Positions 1 through 6,622 of a stretch of 6,622 nt of DNA are shown here, in pieces (position 1 is the first letter of the stretch; each line of letters opens with the position of its first letter). Location: the NCBI GenBank assembly GCA_014762585.1, contig JABURN010000093.1, positions 1 to 6,622 on the forward strand, in the 5' to 3' direction. Made by a program: the position numbers and the translations under genes. The notes beneath the pieces were generated by a model. That model made no database searches. It saw nothing but the letters and a program-made list of their open reading frames with translations, and was not told the DNA's origin. Source of the stretch: Methylophaga sp. Its GTDB lineage: Bacteria > Pseudomonadota > Gammaproteobacteria > Nitrosococcales > Methylophagaceae.

Positions 1-1
1 G

Positions 2-1618
2 CTACGTGAAGCGGTGCAGCGCGGCGCTCAGGTAATTTGCTTTAACCCGCTGAAAGAGCGGGGGCTGGAGCGTTTCCAGCATCCTCAAAACCCGCTGGAA
101 ATGCTGACCAATGAGTCCGAACCGACCACCAGTGCCTATTTCCGTCCTGCACTCGGCGGCGATATGGCGGCGATCCGCGGTATGGTCAAATTCCTGCTGC
201 AATGGGAACGTGAAGCCCAGGCCGGTAATAAACCGGCGGTGTTTGATCATGAATTTATTGCCGAACATACCGATGGCCTGGATGACTATCTGGCTGAAGT
301 CGACAATACCAGTTGGGAACAGATTGAAGCGCAGTCGGGACTGAGTCGTCAGGATATTGAACTCGCGGCCAATATGTACCGTAAGGCTGAACGCGTCATT
401 ATGTGCTGGGCGATGGGCGTGACCCAGCATCTGCATTCAGTGGCAACGGTTCAGGAAATCATTAATCTGCAACTGTTGTGCGGCAACCTCGGTAAGCCCG
501 GTGCCGGCCTGTCACCGGTGCGTGGTCACAGTAATGTACAGGGTGACCGCACCATGGGCATTGACGAACAGCCGCCTGAGTCATTATTAGATGCGCTGGA
601 AAAACGATTTGAATTCAAAGTGCCCAGAGAGCATGGCCATACCACCGTTAAAGCGATTGCTGCGATGGAAGCAGGGGAGGCCAAGGTCTTCTTCGGGCTG
701 GGTGGTAACTTTGTACAGGCCGCACCGGATACACCGCGAACCTATGCGGCGATGAAAAACTGTGAACTGACGGTGCATGTTTCAACCAAGCTGAACCGTA
801 GTCATCTGATTACCGGTAAACAGGCGCTGATTCTACCTTGCATCGGTCGTACTGAAATTGATTATCAGAAAAGCGGTAAGCAGGGGATCACAGTGGAAGA
901 CACTTTCAGCATGGTGCATATCTCTTATGGCCAGTTGAAGCCGTTTTCGCCACTGCTTAAATCGGAATCAGCGATTATCGCCGGCGTGGCCGAAGCGACA
1001 CTGGGCAAACACCCTGTTGATTGGAGCTGGCTGGTGGAAGATTACAGCCGCATTCGTGATTTGATCGACGACACCATTCCCGGCTTTGCCAACTTTAATG
1101 AGCGGGTTGACCTGCCGGGCGGTTTTTACCTGGGTAACAATGCCCGGGATCGGATTTGGTACACCGACACCGGCAAGGCTAATTTCAAGGCTAATGCCTT
1201 ACCTACGCATCTGATTCATGCCGATATCACCGCTAAGGGTGACAAGCCGGATTTGATTTTACAGACCATGCGTTCACATGATCAGTACAACACCACCGTT
1301 TACAGTATGAATGACCGTTACCGTGGTGTTTATGGCATGCGTGATGTGGTATTTGCCAACGAGGCCGATATCCGCAAGCTGGGTCTGGAACCGGGGCAGA
1401 AAGTCGATCTGATTTCTCTCTGGGGCGATGGCAAAGAGCGCCGGGTGAATGGCTTTACGCTGCTAAGTTACGATATTCCTGAAGGGCAGGCAGCCGCCTA
1501 TTATCCGGAGACTAATCCGCTGGTGCCGCTGGACAGCGTCGGTGATAAAACCTTCACGCCCACCTCGAAATTTATCGCGATCAAGCTGCAGGCCAGCCGC
1601 GAGGCTGAGGTCGCCTGA
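2..1618 (+). CDS. FdhF/YdeP-family molybdopterin oxidoreductase (formate dehydrogenase alpha-like), 5'-truncated by window edge
   Basis: The reading frame is open from the left edge, so the true start lies outside; the GTG at 14 is just an internal Val codon. The visible 538 residues are the C-terminal part of a protein that in the YdeP family is usually about 760-780 residues, so roughly 220-240 N-terminal residues, including any Fe-S motif and active-site Cys, are missing. Seen here: an MCWAMGVTQH segment at fragment residue 134, then GNLGKPGAGLSPVRGHSNVQGD from 161. Its Arg174 aligns by motif with the active-site Arg of E. coli formate dehydrogenase H (RGQNNVQG). A C-terminal molybdopterin-dinucleotide-binding domain spans about 414-530 (LQTMRSHDQYNTT, DRYRGVYGMRDVV). 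The family binds bis-MGD and carries formate-dehydrogenase-like or unknown oxidoreductase activity; E. coli YdeP is linked to acid resistance. Substrate is not provable here. The gene is followed by an intrinsic terminator, and no fdhD is visible downstream. Confidence 0.9.
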   Translation, partial: LREAVQRGAQVICFNPLKERGLERFQHPQNPLEMLTNESEPTTSAYFRPALGGDMAAIRGMVKFLLQWEREAQAGNKPAVFDHEFIAEHTDGLDDYLAEVDNTSWEQIEAQSGLSRQDIELAANMYRKAERVIMCWAMGVTQHLHSVATVQEIINLQLLCGNLGKPGAGLSPVRGHSNVQGDRTMGIDEQPPESLLDALEKRFEFKVPREHGHTTVKAIAAMEAGEAKVFFGLGGNFVQAAPDTPRTYAAMKNCELTVHVSTKLNRSHLITGKQALILPCIGRTEIDYQKSGKQGITVEDTFSMVHISYGQLKPFSPLLKSESAIIAGVAEATLGKHPVDWSWLVEDYSRIRDLIDDTIPGFANFNERVDLPGGFYLGNNARDRIWYTDTGKANFKANALPTHLIHADITAKGDKPDLILQTMRSHDQYNTTVYSMNDRYRGVYGMRDVVFANEADIRKLGLEPGQKVDLISLWGDGKERRVNGFTLLSYDIPEGQAAAYYPETNPLVPLDSVGDKTFTPTSKFIAIKLQASREAEVA

Positions 1619-1624
1619 TTATTA

Positions 1625-1641
1625 GGCTGATTGTTTCAGCC
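1625..1641 (+). other. Small hairpin just after the oxidoreductase stop codon
   Basis: GGCTGA at 1625-1630 and TCAGCC at 1636-1641 form a perfect 6-bp stem with a TTGTT loop. It starts 7 nt after the stop codon and has no following T run, so it is not a terminator alone. It may help protect the 3' end of the upstream mRNA, in front of the real terminator. A stem this short can also occur by chance. Confidence 0.35.
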
Positions 1642-1661
1642 CGCAATATGCGCGAAAATAC

Positions 1662-1696
1662 ACGGTTTGCCGGCCTGGGTCGGCAGACCGTTTTTT
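1662..1696 (+). terminator. Rho-independent terminator between the oxidoreductase gene and prfC
   Basis: The left arm ACGGTTTGCCG (1662-1672) and right arm CGGCAGACCGT (1681-1691) pair over 11 bp with one G-U wobble. They close an 8-nt loop (GCCTGGGT) and run straight into six T residues (1691-1696). This is a textbook intrinsic terminator for the oxidoreductase transcript. Its T tract ends only 19 nt before the prfC start codon, leaving no room for a complete promoter in between. Confidence 0.88.
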
Positions 1697-1715
1697 AATT
1701 CAGAGCCCTTATTCT

Positions 1716-3293
1716 ATGTCCAGTCCCGTTCAACAAGCTGCCAGTAAACGTCGCACCTTTGCGATCATCTCGCACCCTGACGCCGGTAAAACCACGTTGA
1801 CTGAAAAACTACTGTATTTCGGTGGCGCAATTCAGATGGCAGGCAGTGTTAAATCCCGTAAAACTGATAAACACGCGACCTCGGACTGGATGGAGATGGA
1901 AAAAGAACGGGGCATCTCGGTCACTTCGTCTGTGATGCAGTTTCCCTATAATGGCCGCATCGTCAATCTGCTGGACACGCCCGGTCACGCCGACTTTTCC
2001 GAAGATACTTACCGTACCTTGACCGCCGTTGATTCGGCTTTGATGGTCATCGACAGCGCCAAAGGTGTTGAGGAACGCACCATCAAACTGATGGAAGTCT
2101 GCCGCTTGCGTGATACGCCCATCCTGACATTTATCAATAAGCTGGACCGGGAAGGGCGTGAACCGATTGAGTTGCTGGACGAAGTTGAGACCATTCTCAA
2201 TATTCAGTGTGCGCCTATCACCTGGCCGATTGGCATGGGTAAAGGCTTTAAAGGTATTTTTCATCTGCTCAACGATAGCGTGCATCTGTTCCAGCCGCAC
2301 AGCAAAGAAGCGGGTGAAATCATCCAGGGGCTAGATAATCCTCGTCTAGATGAGCTGTTTGGCAGCATGGCTGAAGATCTGCGCGAAGAAATTGAACTGG
2401 TACGCGGCGCCAGCCATGAGTTTGATCTGGATGAATTCCTGGCCGGTAAACTGACACCGGTATTTTTTGGTTCGGCGATGAATAATTTCGGTGTGACCGA
2501 ATTGATGGATTCCTTTGTTGAATACGCGCCGGCGCCTCAGCCACGTGAGACAAAGAGCCGCGAAGTCGCTGCGGATGAAGAAAAATTCAGCGGTTTTGTG
2601 TTTAAGATTCAGGCCAATATGGACCCCAAACACCGCGACCGGATTGCTTTTATGCGGGTCTGCTCGGGCAAGTACAGCAAAGGTATGAAATTGCATCAAA
2701 CCCGCATTGGTAAGGATGTGACCATCGCCAACGCCGTGACTTTTATGGCAGCCGAGCGTGAACAGGCTGAAGAAGCCTGGCCCGGTGATATTCTGGGCCT
2801 GCACAATCACGGCACGATTCAGATTGGCGATACCTTCACCCAGGGCGAAGATCTGCAGTTCACTGGTATCCCTTATTTCGCACCGGAACTGTTCCGCCGG
2901 GTTCGTCTGAAAGACCCGATGAAAAACAAGGCACTGCTGAAAGGCCTGCAGCAGCTCAGTGAAGAGGGCGCCACCCAGTTGTTCCGGCCAATCGACAACA
3001 ATGATCTGATTCTGGGCGCGGTCGGTGTGCTGCAGTTTGATGTCGTGGTGCACAGGCTCAAGGGTGAGTACAACGTTGAATGTGCCTATGAACCGGTGCA
3101 GGTACACACCGCACGCTGGGTTTACTGCGATGATGAACGCAAGCTGGAAGAGTTCAAGAAAAAAGCCTCCACCAACCTCGCCTATGATGGTGCCGGCAAC
3201 CTGACTTATATCGCGCCGACCCGGGTCAATCTGGACCTGACGATGGAGCGCTGGCCGGATATCGACTTCCGCGCTACCCGCGAGCATCTCTAA
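1716..3293 (+). CDS. prfC: Peptide chain release factor 3 (RF3), translational GTPase
   Basis: RF3 is a cytoplasmic ribosome-bound GTPase that helps release RF1/RF2 from the ribosome after peptide hydrolysis. The 525-residue product is close to the 529 residues of E. coli RF3 and looks complete. GTPase motifs in order: G1 SHPDAGKT at 19-26, G2 region ERGISVTSS at 64-72, G3 DTPGH at 87-91, G4 NKLD at 140-143, G5 GSA at 252-254. After these come the EF-Tu-like domain 2 (from about residue 290, [25 protein letters not shown]) and the RF3-specific C-terminal domain ending in [15 protein letters not shown]. The DAGKTT P-loop context and the RATREHL-type end separate RF3 from EF-G and LepA. The ATG at 1716 is chosen because the N-terminus then matches the family (about 15 residues before the P-loop). 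No strong Shine-Dalgarno precedes it; AGAG at 1702-1705 is the best candidate, 10 nt upstream. The start lies just behind a terminator. Confidence 0.98.
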   Translation: MSSPVQQAASKRRTFAIISHPDAGKTTLTEKLLYFGGAIQMAGSVKSRKTDKHATSDWMEMEKERGISVTSSVMQFPYNGRIVNLLDTPGHADFSEDTYRTLTAVDSALMVIDSAKGVEERTIKLMEVCRLRDTPILTFINKLDREGREPIELLDEVETILNIQCAPITWPIGMGKGFKGIFHLLNDSVHLFQPHSKEAGEIIQGLDNPRLDELFGSMAEDLREEIELVRGASHEFDLDEFLAGKLTPVFFGSAMNNFGVTELMDSFVEYAPAPQPRETKSREVAADEEKFSGFVFKIQANMDPKHRDRIAFMRVCSGKYSKGMKLHQTRIGKDVTIANAVTFMAAEREQAEEAWPGDILGLHNHGTIQIGDTFTQGEDLQFTGIPYFAPELFRRVRLKDPMKNKALLKGLQQLSEEGATQLFRPIDNNDLILGAVGVLQFDVVVHRLKGEYNVECAYEPVQVHTARWVYCDDERKLEEFKKKASTNLAYDGAGNLTYIAPTRVNLDLTMERWPDIDFRATREHL

Positions 3294-3306
3294 CATTCCA
3301 GAACAT

Positions 3307-3322
3307 CGCCCGAAACTGGGCG
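3307..3322 (+). other. Short GC-rich hairpin after prfC
   Basis: CGCCC (3307-3311) and GGGCG (3318-3322) pair around a GAAACT loop, 13 nt after the prfC stop codon. No T run follows, so it is not a normal intrinsic terminator. It could be an mRNA 3'-stabilising hairpin or part of a weak terminator, or chance. Its weakness leaves open that transcription continues from prfC into the CBS gene. Confidence 0.35.
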
Positions 3323-3330
3323 CTGAACAC

Positions 3331-3360
3331 TTGCACTTGTGGATCGAAGTCAAGCAGAAT
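3331..3360 (+). promoter_or_regulatory. Weak sigma-70-like promoter candidate for the CBS-domain gene
   Basis: TTGCAC (3331-3336) and CAGAAT (3355-3360) are separated by 18 bp and match 3/6 and 4/6 of the sigma-70 consensus. The position, about 30-60 nt before the CBS gene start, is suitable. The match is weak, and read-through from prfC is an equally good explanation for expression. Confidence 0.25.
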
Positions 3361-3377
3361 AGCAATAGCACTCTGCT
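3353..3377. repeat. 6-bp inverted repeat in the CBS gene leader
   Basis: AGCAGA (3353-3358) and TCTGCT (3372-3377) are perfect inverted repeats separated by 13 nt; the spacer region also holds a tandem AATAGC pair (3358-3369). The repeat ends 3 nt before the ribosome binding site. It could be a small operator or a leader hairpin, but is short enough to be accidental. Confidence 0.25.
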
Positions 3378-3380
3378 GAA

Positions 3381-3385
3381 AGGGA
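3381..3385 (+). promoter_or_regulatory. Ribosome binding site of the CBS-domain gene
   Basis: AGGGA, preceded by AA, lies 7 nt before the ATG at 3393. This good purine-rich Shine-Dalgarno sequence supports that start codon and contrasts with the weak leader of prfC. Confidence 0.7.
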
Positions 3386-3392
3386 CGAACGG

Positions 3393-3851
3393 ATGAAAGT
3401 CAGGTCGATCACCAAGAACAAGGGCAAGCCGGTCATTGGCTTGACGCCATCGGATTCACTGGACAAGGCCGTGACCTTGATGATGGAACACCGTATCGGT
3501 TCACTGGTGGTGACTGATGAGGGTGGCAAGCTGGTCGGTATTTTGTCAGAGCGTGACTTGCTCAATATCCTGCATCAGAAACATGCGATGTGGAGCCCGG
3601 TGACGGTGGCTGATGCGATGACGCCCGATCCTTATGTCTGTGAACCCGACAATAGTCTGGAAGAGTGTATGAACATGATGGTGGATCACAACATCCGTCA
3701 TCTGCCGGTGGTGTTCAAAGGCAAGCTGGAAGGCATGTTGTCGATTACCGACATCGTCGAAGAGTTGCTGAATAAAGCCAAGTTTGAGAACAAGCTACTG
3801 AAGAACTATATCCAGAACTGGCCGGATGCAGAGCACGAGCAGGGCGAATAA
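3393..3851 (+). CDS. Stand-alone tandem CBS-domain protein
   Basis: The 152-residue protein consists almost only of two CBS motifs forming one Bateman module. CBS1 spans about residues 14-60, with RIGSLVV at 34-40 and GILSERD at 49-55. CBS2 spans about 72-126, opening with VADAMTP (72-78), then RHLPVV (102-107) and GMLSITDIVEEL (114-125). The remaining C-terminal tail is charged (ending EHEQGE). No enzyme, transporter or DNA-binding domain is attached, and there is no signal peptide or membrane segment, so it should be cytoplasmic. CBS pairs generally bind adenine nucleotides or similar ligands and act as energy or ligand sensors; partner and ligand of this one are unknown. It starts 99 nt after prfC on the same strand, so co-transcription is possible. 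The start is supported by AGGGA 7 nt upstream. Its stop lies 6 bp from the stop of the opposing DUF3579 gene. Confidence 0.93.
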   Translation: MKVRSITKNKGKPVIGLTPSDSLDKAVTLMMEHRIGSLVVTDEGGKLVGILSERDLLNILHQKHAMWSPVTVADAMTPDPYVCEPDNSLEECMNMMVDHNIRHLPVVFKGKLEGMLSITDIVEELLNKAKFENKLLKNYIQNWPDAEHEQGE

Positions 3852-3857
3852 GTTTCC

Positions 3858-4151
3858 CTAATCGTCGTCGGTAGAATAGTCGCTGGTGCGCTCGGTCTGC
3901 AGTTTGTTGTCGCGCGCAAAGTCCATCAGAAAATCGAACAGCATTTCGTCTGTTTGTTCCAAAACAGCATCAACAATCACGCATTTAACACCGTCAATGG
4001 TAGCCAGACTGACATTGGGGTGAAAGATGATGCGTCTGCCCGGGCCGTAAGAGGCGACAGCACCACACAGGCGTTCAGCCCAGTCGCTGGGTCGGAATTT
4101 GCCGCCGTCCTGGGTTAAACCGCGAATAATCACCTTTTCCGATGTGGCCAT
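3858..4151 (-). CDS. DUF3579-family small protein of unknown function
   Basis: With the start chosen here the product is 97 residues (MATSEKVIIRGLTQDGGKF...). It shows the pattern I associate with DUF3579: GLTQDGGKFRPSDWAERLCG at 11-30, DGVKCVIVD at 53-61 and FLMDFARDN at 74-82, with an acidic C-terminus. No signal peptide or membrane segment is seen; function is unknown. The frame extends 22 codons further to an ATG at 4217, giving 119 residues, but those extra residues do not look like the family and contain a promoter-like TAGAAT, so the shorter form is preferred. Neither start has a good Shine-Dalgarno. The gene converges on the CBS gene with a 6-bp gap and diverges from ileS. The family assignment is from memory of the motif, not a search. 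Confidence 0.85.
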   Translation of the reverse strand: MATSEKVIIRGLTQDGGKFRPSDWAERLCGAVASYGPGRRIIFHPNVSLATIDGVKCVIVDAVLEQTDEMLFDFLMDFARDNKLQTERTSDYSTDDD

Positions 4152-4189
4152 AGGATTTTTGCTCGATAAAGAGACCTGACAAAGCGCAT

Positions 4190-4218
4190 ATTCTACTGTA
4201 ATTCCCCTGTCTTGCATA
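4190..4218 (-). promoter_or_regulatory. Candidate promoter for the DUF3579 gene
   Basis: On the minus strand TAGAAT (plus-strand 4190-4195) matches 5/6 of a -10 box. The hexamer 17 bp upstream, TATGCA (4213-4218), matches only 3/6 of a -35 box. Transcription would start near 4183 and give a leader of about 30 nt before the ATG at 4151. If real, it excludes the longer start at 4217. Confidence 0.4.
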
Positions 4219-4260
4219 AGCGCTGGTCACGAATAAATCCTTTTATCATCAAGCGATGGC

Positions 4261-4289
4261 TCAACAGCCCATTAAAAAATCCGTATAAT
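4261..4289 (+). promoter_or_regulatory. Sigma-70-like promoter for ileS
   Basis: A perfect TATAAT -10 box (4284-4289) lies 17 bp downstream of TCAACA (4261-4266), which matches 4/6 of the -35 consensus. The spacer is A/T-rich. Predicted transcription start is near 4296, giving a leader of about 30 nt before the GTG at 4326. The leader is too short for a T-box or other riboswitch, and none is visible. Confidence 0.65.
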
Positions 4290-4315
4290 TACCGCTTTTG
4301 GTTTTTCGAGAATCA

Positions 4316-4322
4316 CGAGAAG
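4316..4322 (+). promoter_or_regulatory. Ribosome binding site of ileS, in a repeated CGAGAA motif
   Basis: CGAGAAG at 4316-4322 contains GAGA ending 5 nt before the GTG start and is the best Shine-Dalgarno candidate. The same CGAGAA hexamer also occurs at 4307-4312, a 9-nt direct repeat. The site is moderate in strength but decides the GTG start together with the conserved N-terminus. Confidence 0.5.
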
Positions 4323-4325
4323 CTT

Positions 4326-6622
4326 GTGGCCGACTACAAACACACACTGAACTTACCTGCTACCGACTTTCCAATGAAGGCGGGTTTGCCTAACCGCGAA
4401 CCGCAAACCTTGAAGCGCTGGCAGGATATTGACCTCTACAGCAAACTGCGCGAGCAGGCTAAAGGCCGCCCTCAGTTTATCCTTCATGATGGCCCCCCGT
4501 ATGCCAACGGTGACATTCATATCGGCCACGCGGTTAACAAGATTCTGAAAGATATTATCCTCAAGTCCAAAACCCTGAGCGGTTTTGACGCACCCTATGT
4601 GCCGGGCTGGGATTGTCATGGTCTGCCCATTGAGCTCAATGTCGAAAAGAAAGTCGGCAAGCCGGGTGTCAAAGTGTCAGCCAAGGAATTCCGTGAAGCC
4701 TGCCGTCAATATGCGGCCAAGCAGGTCGACGGTCAGCGTGAGGATTTCAAACGCCTGGGTGTGCTGGGTGAGTGGGACAATCCCTACCTCACCATGGATT
4801 TCAGCTTTGAAGCCGATATTATTCGCACCCTGGGGCAAATCATTAAACAGGGCCACCTGCACAAGGGCGTTAAGCCGGTACACTGGTGTGTGGATTGCGG
4901 TTCAGCGCTGGCGGAAGCCGAAGTTGAATATGAAGATAAAACCTCGCCGGCCATCGATGTCCGGTTTGAGGTCATCGACACAGCAGCATTTGAACAGGCC
5001 AGCGGCGTGACCGGCCAGGGCGCAGTTAATGTGCCTATCTGGACTACGACGCCATGGACTCTGCCCGCTAACCAGGCGGTATCTCTCAACCCTGAGCTGA
5101 CTTATGTAGTTATCCAGACCGCCGATGAACGTCTGGTGCTGGCTGAAGCCCTGTTTGAAAAAGCGCTTGAGCGTTATCAGCTGGAAGGTGAGGTCATTGG
5201 CCGGGTTAAAGGCGAACAACTGGAAGGCCTGTTGCTGCAGCATCCTCTCTATGACCGTCAGGTCCCGGTCATTCTGGGTGATCATGTCACCAGTGACGGT
5301 GGTACCGGTGCGGTTCATACTGCGCCTGGCCATGGTCAGGATGACTACACGGTGGGGCTTAAATACAAGCTGGAAGTCGATAATCCAGTCGGCAGTAATG
5401 GCTGTTTCCTCCCTGATACTCCCTTGTTCGCCGGTGAATCAGTATTTAAAGCCAATCCACAGGTCATCGAACTGTTGAAAGAGAAGGGTGCGCTGCTGGC
5501 ATATCAGGATCTTTTGCACAGCTACCCGCATTGCTGGCGTCATAAAACCCCGATTATTTTCCGTGCCACGCCGCAATGGTTTGTCAGCATGGATCAAAAC
5601 GGTCTGCGTCAGGCGGCGATGAAAGCCATTGCTGACACTGAGTGGATGCCTGACTGGGGCCAGAAACGCATTGAAGGCATGGTGGAAGGTCGTCCGGACT
5701 GGTGTATTTCCCGTCAGCGTACCTGGGGCGTGCCGATCCCGCTGTTTGTGCATAAGCAAACCGGTGAACTGCATCCGCAGACAGAAACGCTCATCGAACA
5801 GGTGGCGCAGAAAGTCGAGCTGGGTGGTATCGATGCATGGTTCGATATGGATGCCGAGCAACTGCTTTCAAGTGAGGCGGCTGATTACGATAAAGTCACT
5901 GACACACTGGATGTCTGGTTTGACTCCGGTGTCTCGCATGCCTGTGTGCTGGCACGCCGTGATTACCTGGACCGGCCCGCCGATCTGTATCTGGAAGGCA
6001 GCGATCAGCATCGTGGCTGGTTCCAGTCTTCTTTGCTCACCTCGGTGGCAACGACGGATGCAGCGCCTTACAAAGCGGTATTGACCCATGGCTTTACCGT
6101 GGATGCGCAGGGCAAGAAAATGTCCAAGTCCAAAGGCAATGTGGTCGCGCCGCAGAAAGTCATGAATAATCTGGGGGCCGATATCATTCGCCTGTGGGTG
6201 GCTGCCACCGACTACAGCGGTGAGATGCATGTCTCGGATGAGATTCTGAAACGCACGGCTGACTCCTACCGCCGCATTCGCAATACTGCACGCTTCCTGT
6301 TATCGAATCTGAATGATTTCGACCCGGCTGCCAACATGGTCGCGACGGAAGATATGTTGCCGCTGGATCGCTGGGCGCTGGATCGTGCCTATCAGGTACA
6401 GCAGGATATTCTCAAAGCCTACGACAGCTATCAGTTCCACCTGATTTACCAGAAAGTGCATAACTTCTGCGCCAATGAAATGGGCAGCCTGTATCTGGAT
6501 ATCACTAAAGATCGCCAGTACACAATGAAAGCCGACAGCCTGGCACGTCGCAGCTCACAGACCGCGATGTACCACATCATTGAGGCACTGGTACGCTGGA
6601 TTGCGCCAATCCTGACCTTTAC
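4326..6622 (+). CDS. ileS: Isoleucyl-tRNA synthetase, 3'-truncated by window edge
   Basis: This class I synthetase charges tRNA-Ile with isoleucine in the cytoplasm and edits misactivated valine. I translated the frame by hand from GTG 4326: it stays open to the right edge, giving 765 codons plus 2 nt of a family usually about 930-940 residues. The N-terminus [16 protein letters not shown] matches E. coli-type IleRS directly after the GTG, no other start precedes it in frame, and the first internal ATG (residue 17) would cut this conserved part. Motifs: [12 protein letters not shown] with HIGH at 65-68, [12 protein letters not shown] near 95-106, and the CP1 editing pocket [11 protein letters not shown] at 239-249 plus [16 protein letters not shown] at 326-341, where Asp340 corresponds to the valine-discriminating Asp342 of E. 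coli. [14 protein letters not shown] follows, then LDVWFDSG, and KMSKS at 598-602. The anticodon-binding domain begins after that; the C-terminal zinc-binding region is outside. ribF is not directly upstream; instead a divergent DUF3579 gene is. Confidence 0.98.
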   Translation, partial: MADYKHTLNLPATDFPMKAGLPNREPQTLKRWQDIDLYSKLREQAKGRPQFILHDGPPYANGDIHIGHAVNKILKDIILKSKTLSGFDAPYVPGWDCHGLPIELNVEKKVGKPGVKVSAKEFREACRQYAAKQVDGQREDFKRLGVLGEWDNPYLTMDFSFEADIIRTLGQIIKQGHLHKGVKPVHWCVDCGSALAEAEVEYEDKTSPAIDVRFEVIDTAAFEQASGVTGQGAVNVPIWTTTPWTLPANQAVSLNPELTYVVIQTADERLVLAEALFEKALERYQLEGEVIGRVKGEQLEGLLLQHPLYDRQVPVILGDHVTSDGGTGAVHTAPGHGQDDYTVGLKYKLEVDNPVGSNGCFLPDTPLFAGESVFKANPQVIELLKEKGALLAYQDLLHSYPHCWRHKTPIIFRATPQWFVSMDQNGLRQAAMKAIADTEWMPDWGQKRIEGMVEGRPDWCISRQRTWGVPIPLFVHKQTGELHPQTETLIEQVAQKVELGGIDAWFDMDAEQLLSSEAADYDKVTDTLDVWFDSGVSHACVLARRDYLDRPADLYLEGSDQHRGWFQSSLLTSVATTDAAPYKAVLTHGFTVDAQGKKMSKSKGNVVAPQKVMNNLGADIIRLWVAATDYSGEMHVSDEILKRTADSYRRIRNTARFLLSNLNDFDPAANMVATEDMLPLDRWALDRAYQVQQDILKAYDSYQFHLIYQKVHNFCANEMGSLYLDITKDRQYTMKADSLARRSSQTAMYHIIEALVRWIAPILTF

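Noticed and set aside
2..436. Minus-strand open frame of 144 codons at the left edge
   Set aside because: It is opposite the oxidoreductase coding sequence, whose motifs are recognisable, and its own translation has no known features.
2346..3371. Long 341-codon open frame on the minus strand opposite prfC and its downstream gap
   Set aside because: It lies almost fully antisense to prfC, whose protein is certain. The translation is rich in Cys, His and Gln with no recognisable domain, as expected of an antisense shadow.
4218..4325. A T-box or other leader riboswitch before ileS
   Set aside because: The predicted leader is only about 30 nt from the TATAAT promoter to the GTG, with no specifier loop, T-box motif or terminator hairpin.
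4326..4326. Possibility that ileS is broken or frameshifted
   Set aside because: Hand translation from 4326 to 6621 shows no stop or frame change, and the HIGH, editing and KMSKS motifs fall at nearly the same residue numbers as in E. coli IleRS.
4585..6084. Several plus-strand open frames (4585-5010, 5125-5478, 5629-6084) that might be separate genes
   Set aside because: They are out of frame within ileS. The ileS frame itself translates continuously through this stretch with all family motifs in order, so these are shadows.
1..6622. CRISPR array, tRNA or rRNA gene, insertion sequence, prophage or defence genes
   Set aside because: No spaced direct repeats, cloverleaf, rRNA-like sequence, transposase or terminal inverted repeats were seen; nearly all sequence is explained by five recognisable genes with short gaps.

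Overview
This window looks like an ordinary chromosomal segment of a proteobacterium, most probably a gammaproteobacterium. Three observations support this. It has a class-typical RF3 (prfC). Its bacterial-type isoleucyl-tRNA synthetase starts with the [20 protein letters not shown] N-terminus seen in E. coli-like enzymes. It also has a small DUF3579-type protein, a family I know mainly from beta- and gammaproteobacteria. Genus cannot be read from the sequence. A methylotrophic or sulfur-oxidising gammaproteobacterium would fit the formate-dehydrogenase-like gene, but that is only a guess.

Layout, left to right. (1) At 2-1618 (+) is the C-terminal 538 residues of an FdhF/YdeP-type molybdopterin oxidoreductase, cut by the left edge. 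(2) At 1619-1715 is a gap holding a small hairpin and a strong intrinsic terminator (1662-1696), which ends only 19 nt before the next start codon. (3) At 1716-3293 (+) is prfC, complete, encoding peptide chain release factor 3. (4) At 3294-3392 is a gap with a short hairpin, a weak promoter-like pair and a clear ribosome binding site. (5) At 3393-3851 (+) is a stand-alone protein with two CBS domains. (6) At 3858-4151 (-) is a DUF3579-family small protein, tail-to-tail with the CBS gene and only 6 bp away. (7) At 4152-4325 is a divergent intergenic region with a good sigma-70-like promoter facing right (TATAAT at 4284-4289) and a weaker one facing left. (8) From 4326 (+) to the right edge is ileS, starting at GTG and open through 765 codons. 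The enzyme is truncated by the window before its C-terminal part.

The genes do not form one pathway. prfC and ileS are both translation housekeeping genes. The oxidoreductase is closed off by its own terminator. The CBS protein may be co-transcribed with prfC or have its own promoter. No tRNA, rRNA, CRISPR array, insertion sequence or phage gene was seen. I found no convincing new biological system. The points most worth checking are the terminator placed directly before a weakly Shine-Dalgarno-led prfC, the ileS gene that starts its own unit next to a divergent DUF3579 gene rather than following ribF, and the uncertain start of the DUF3579 gene.
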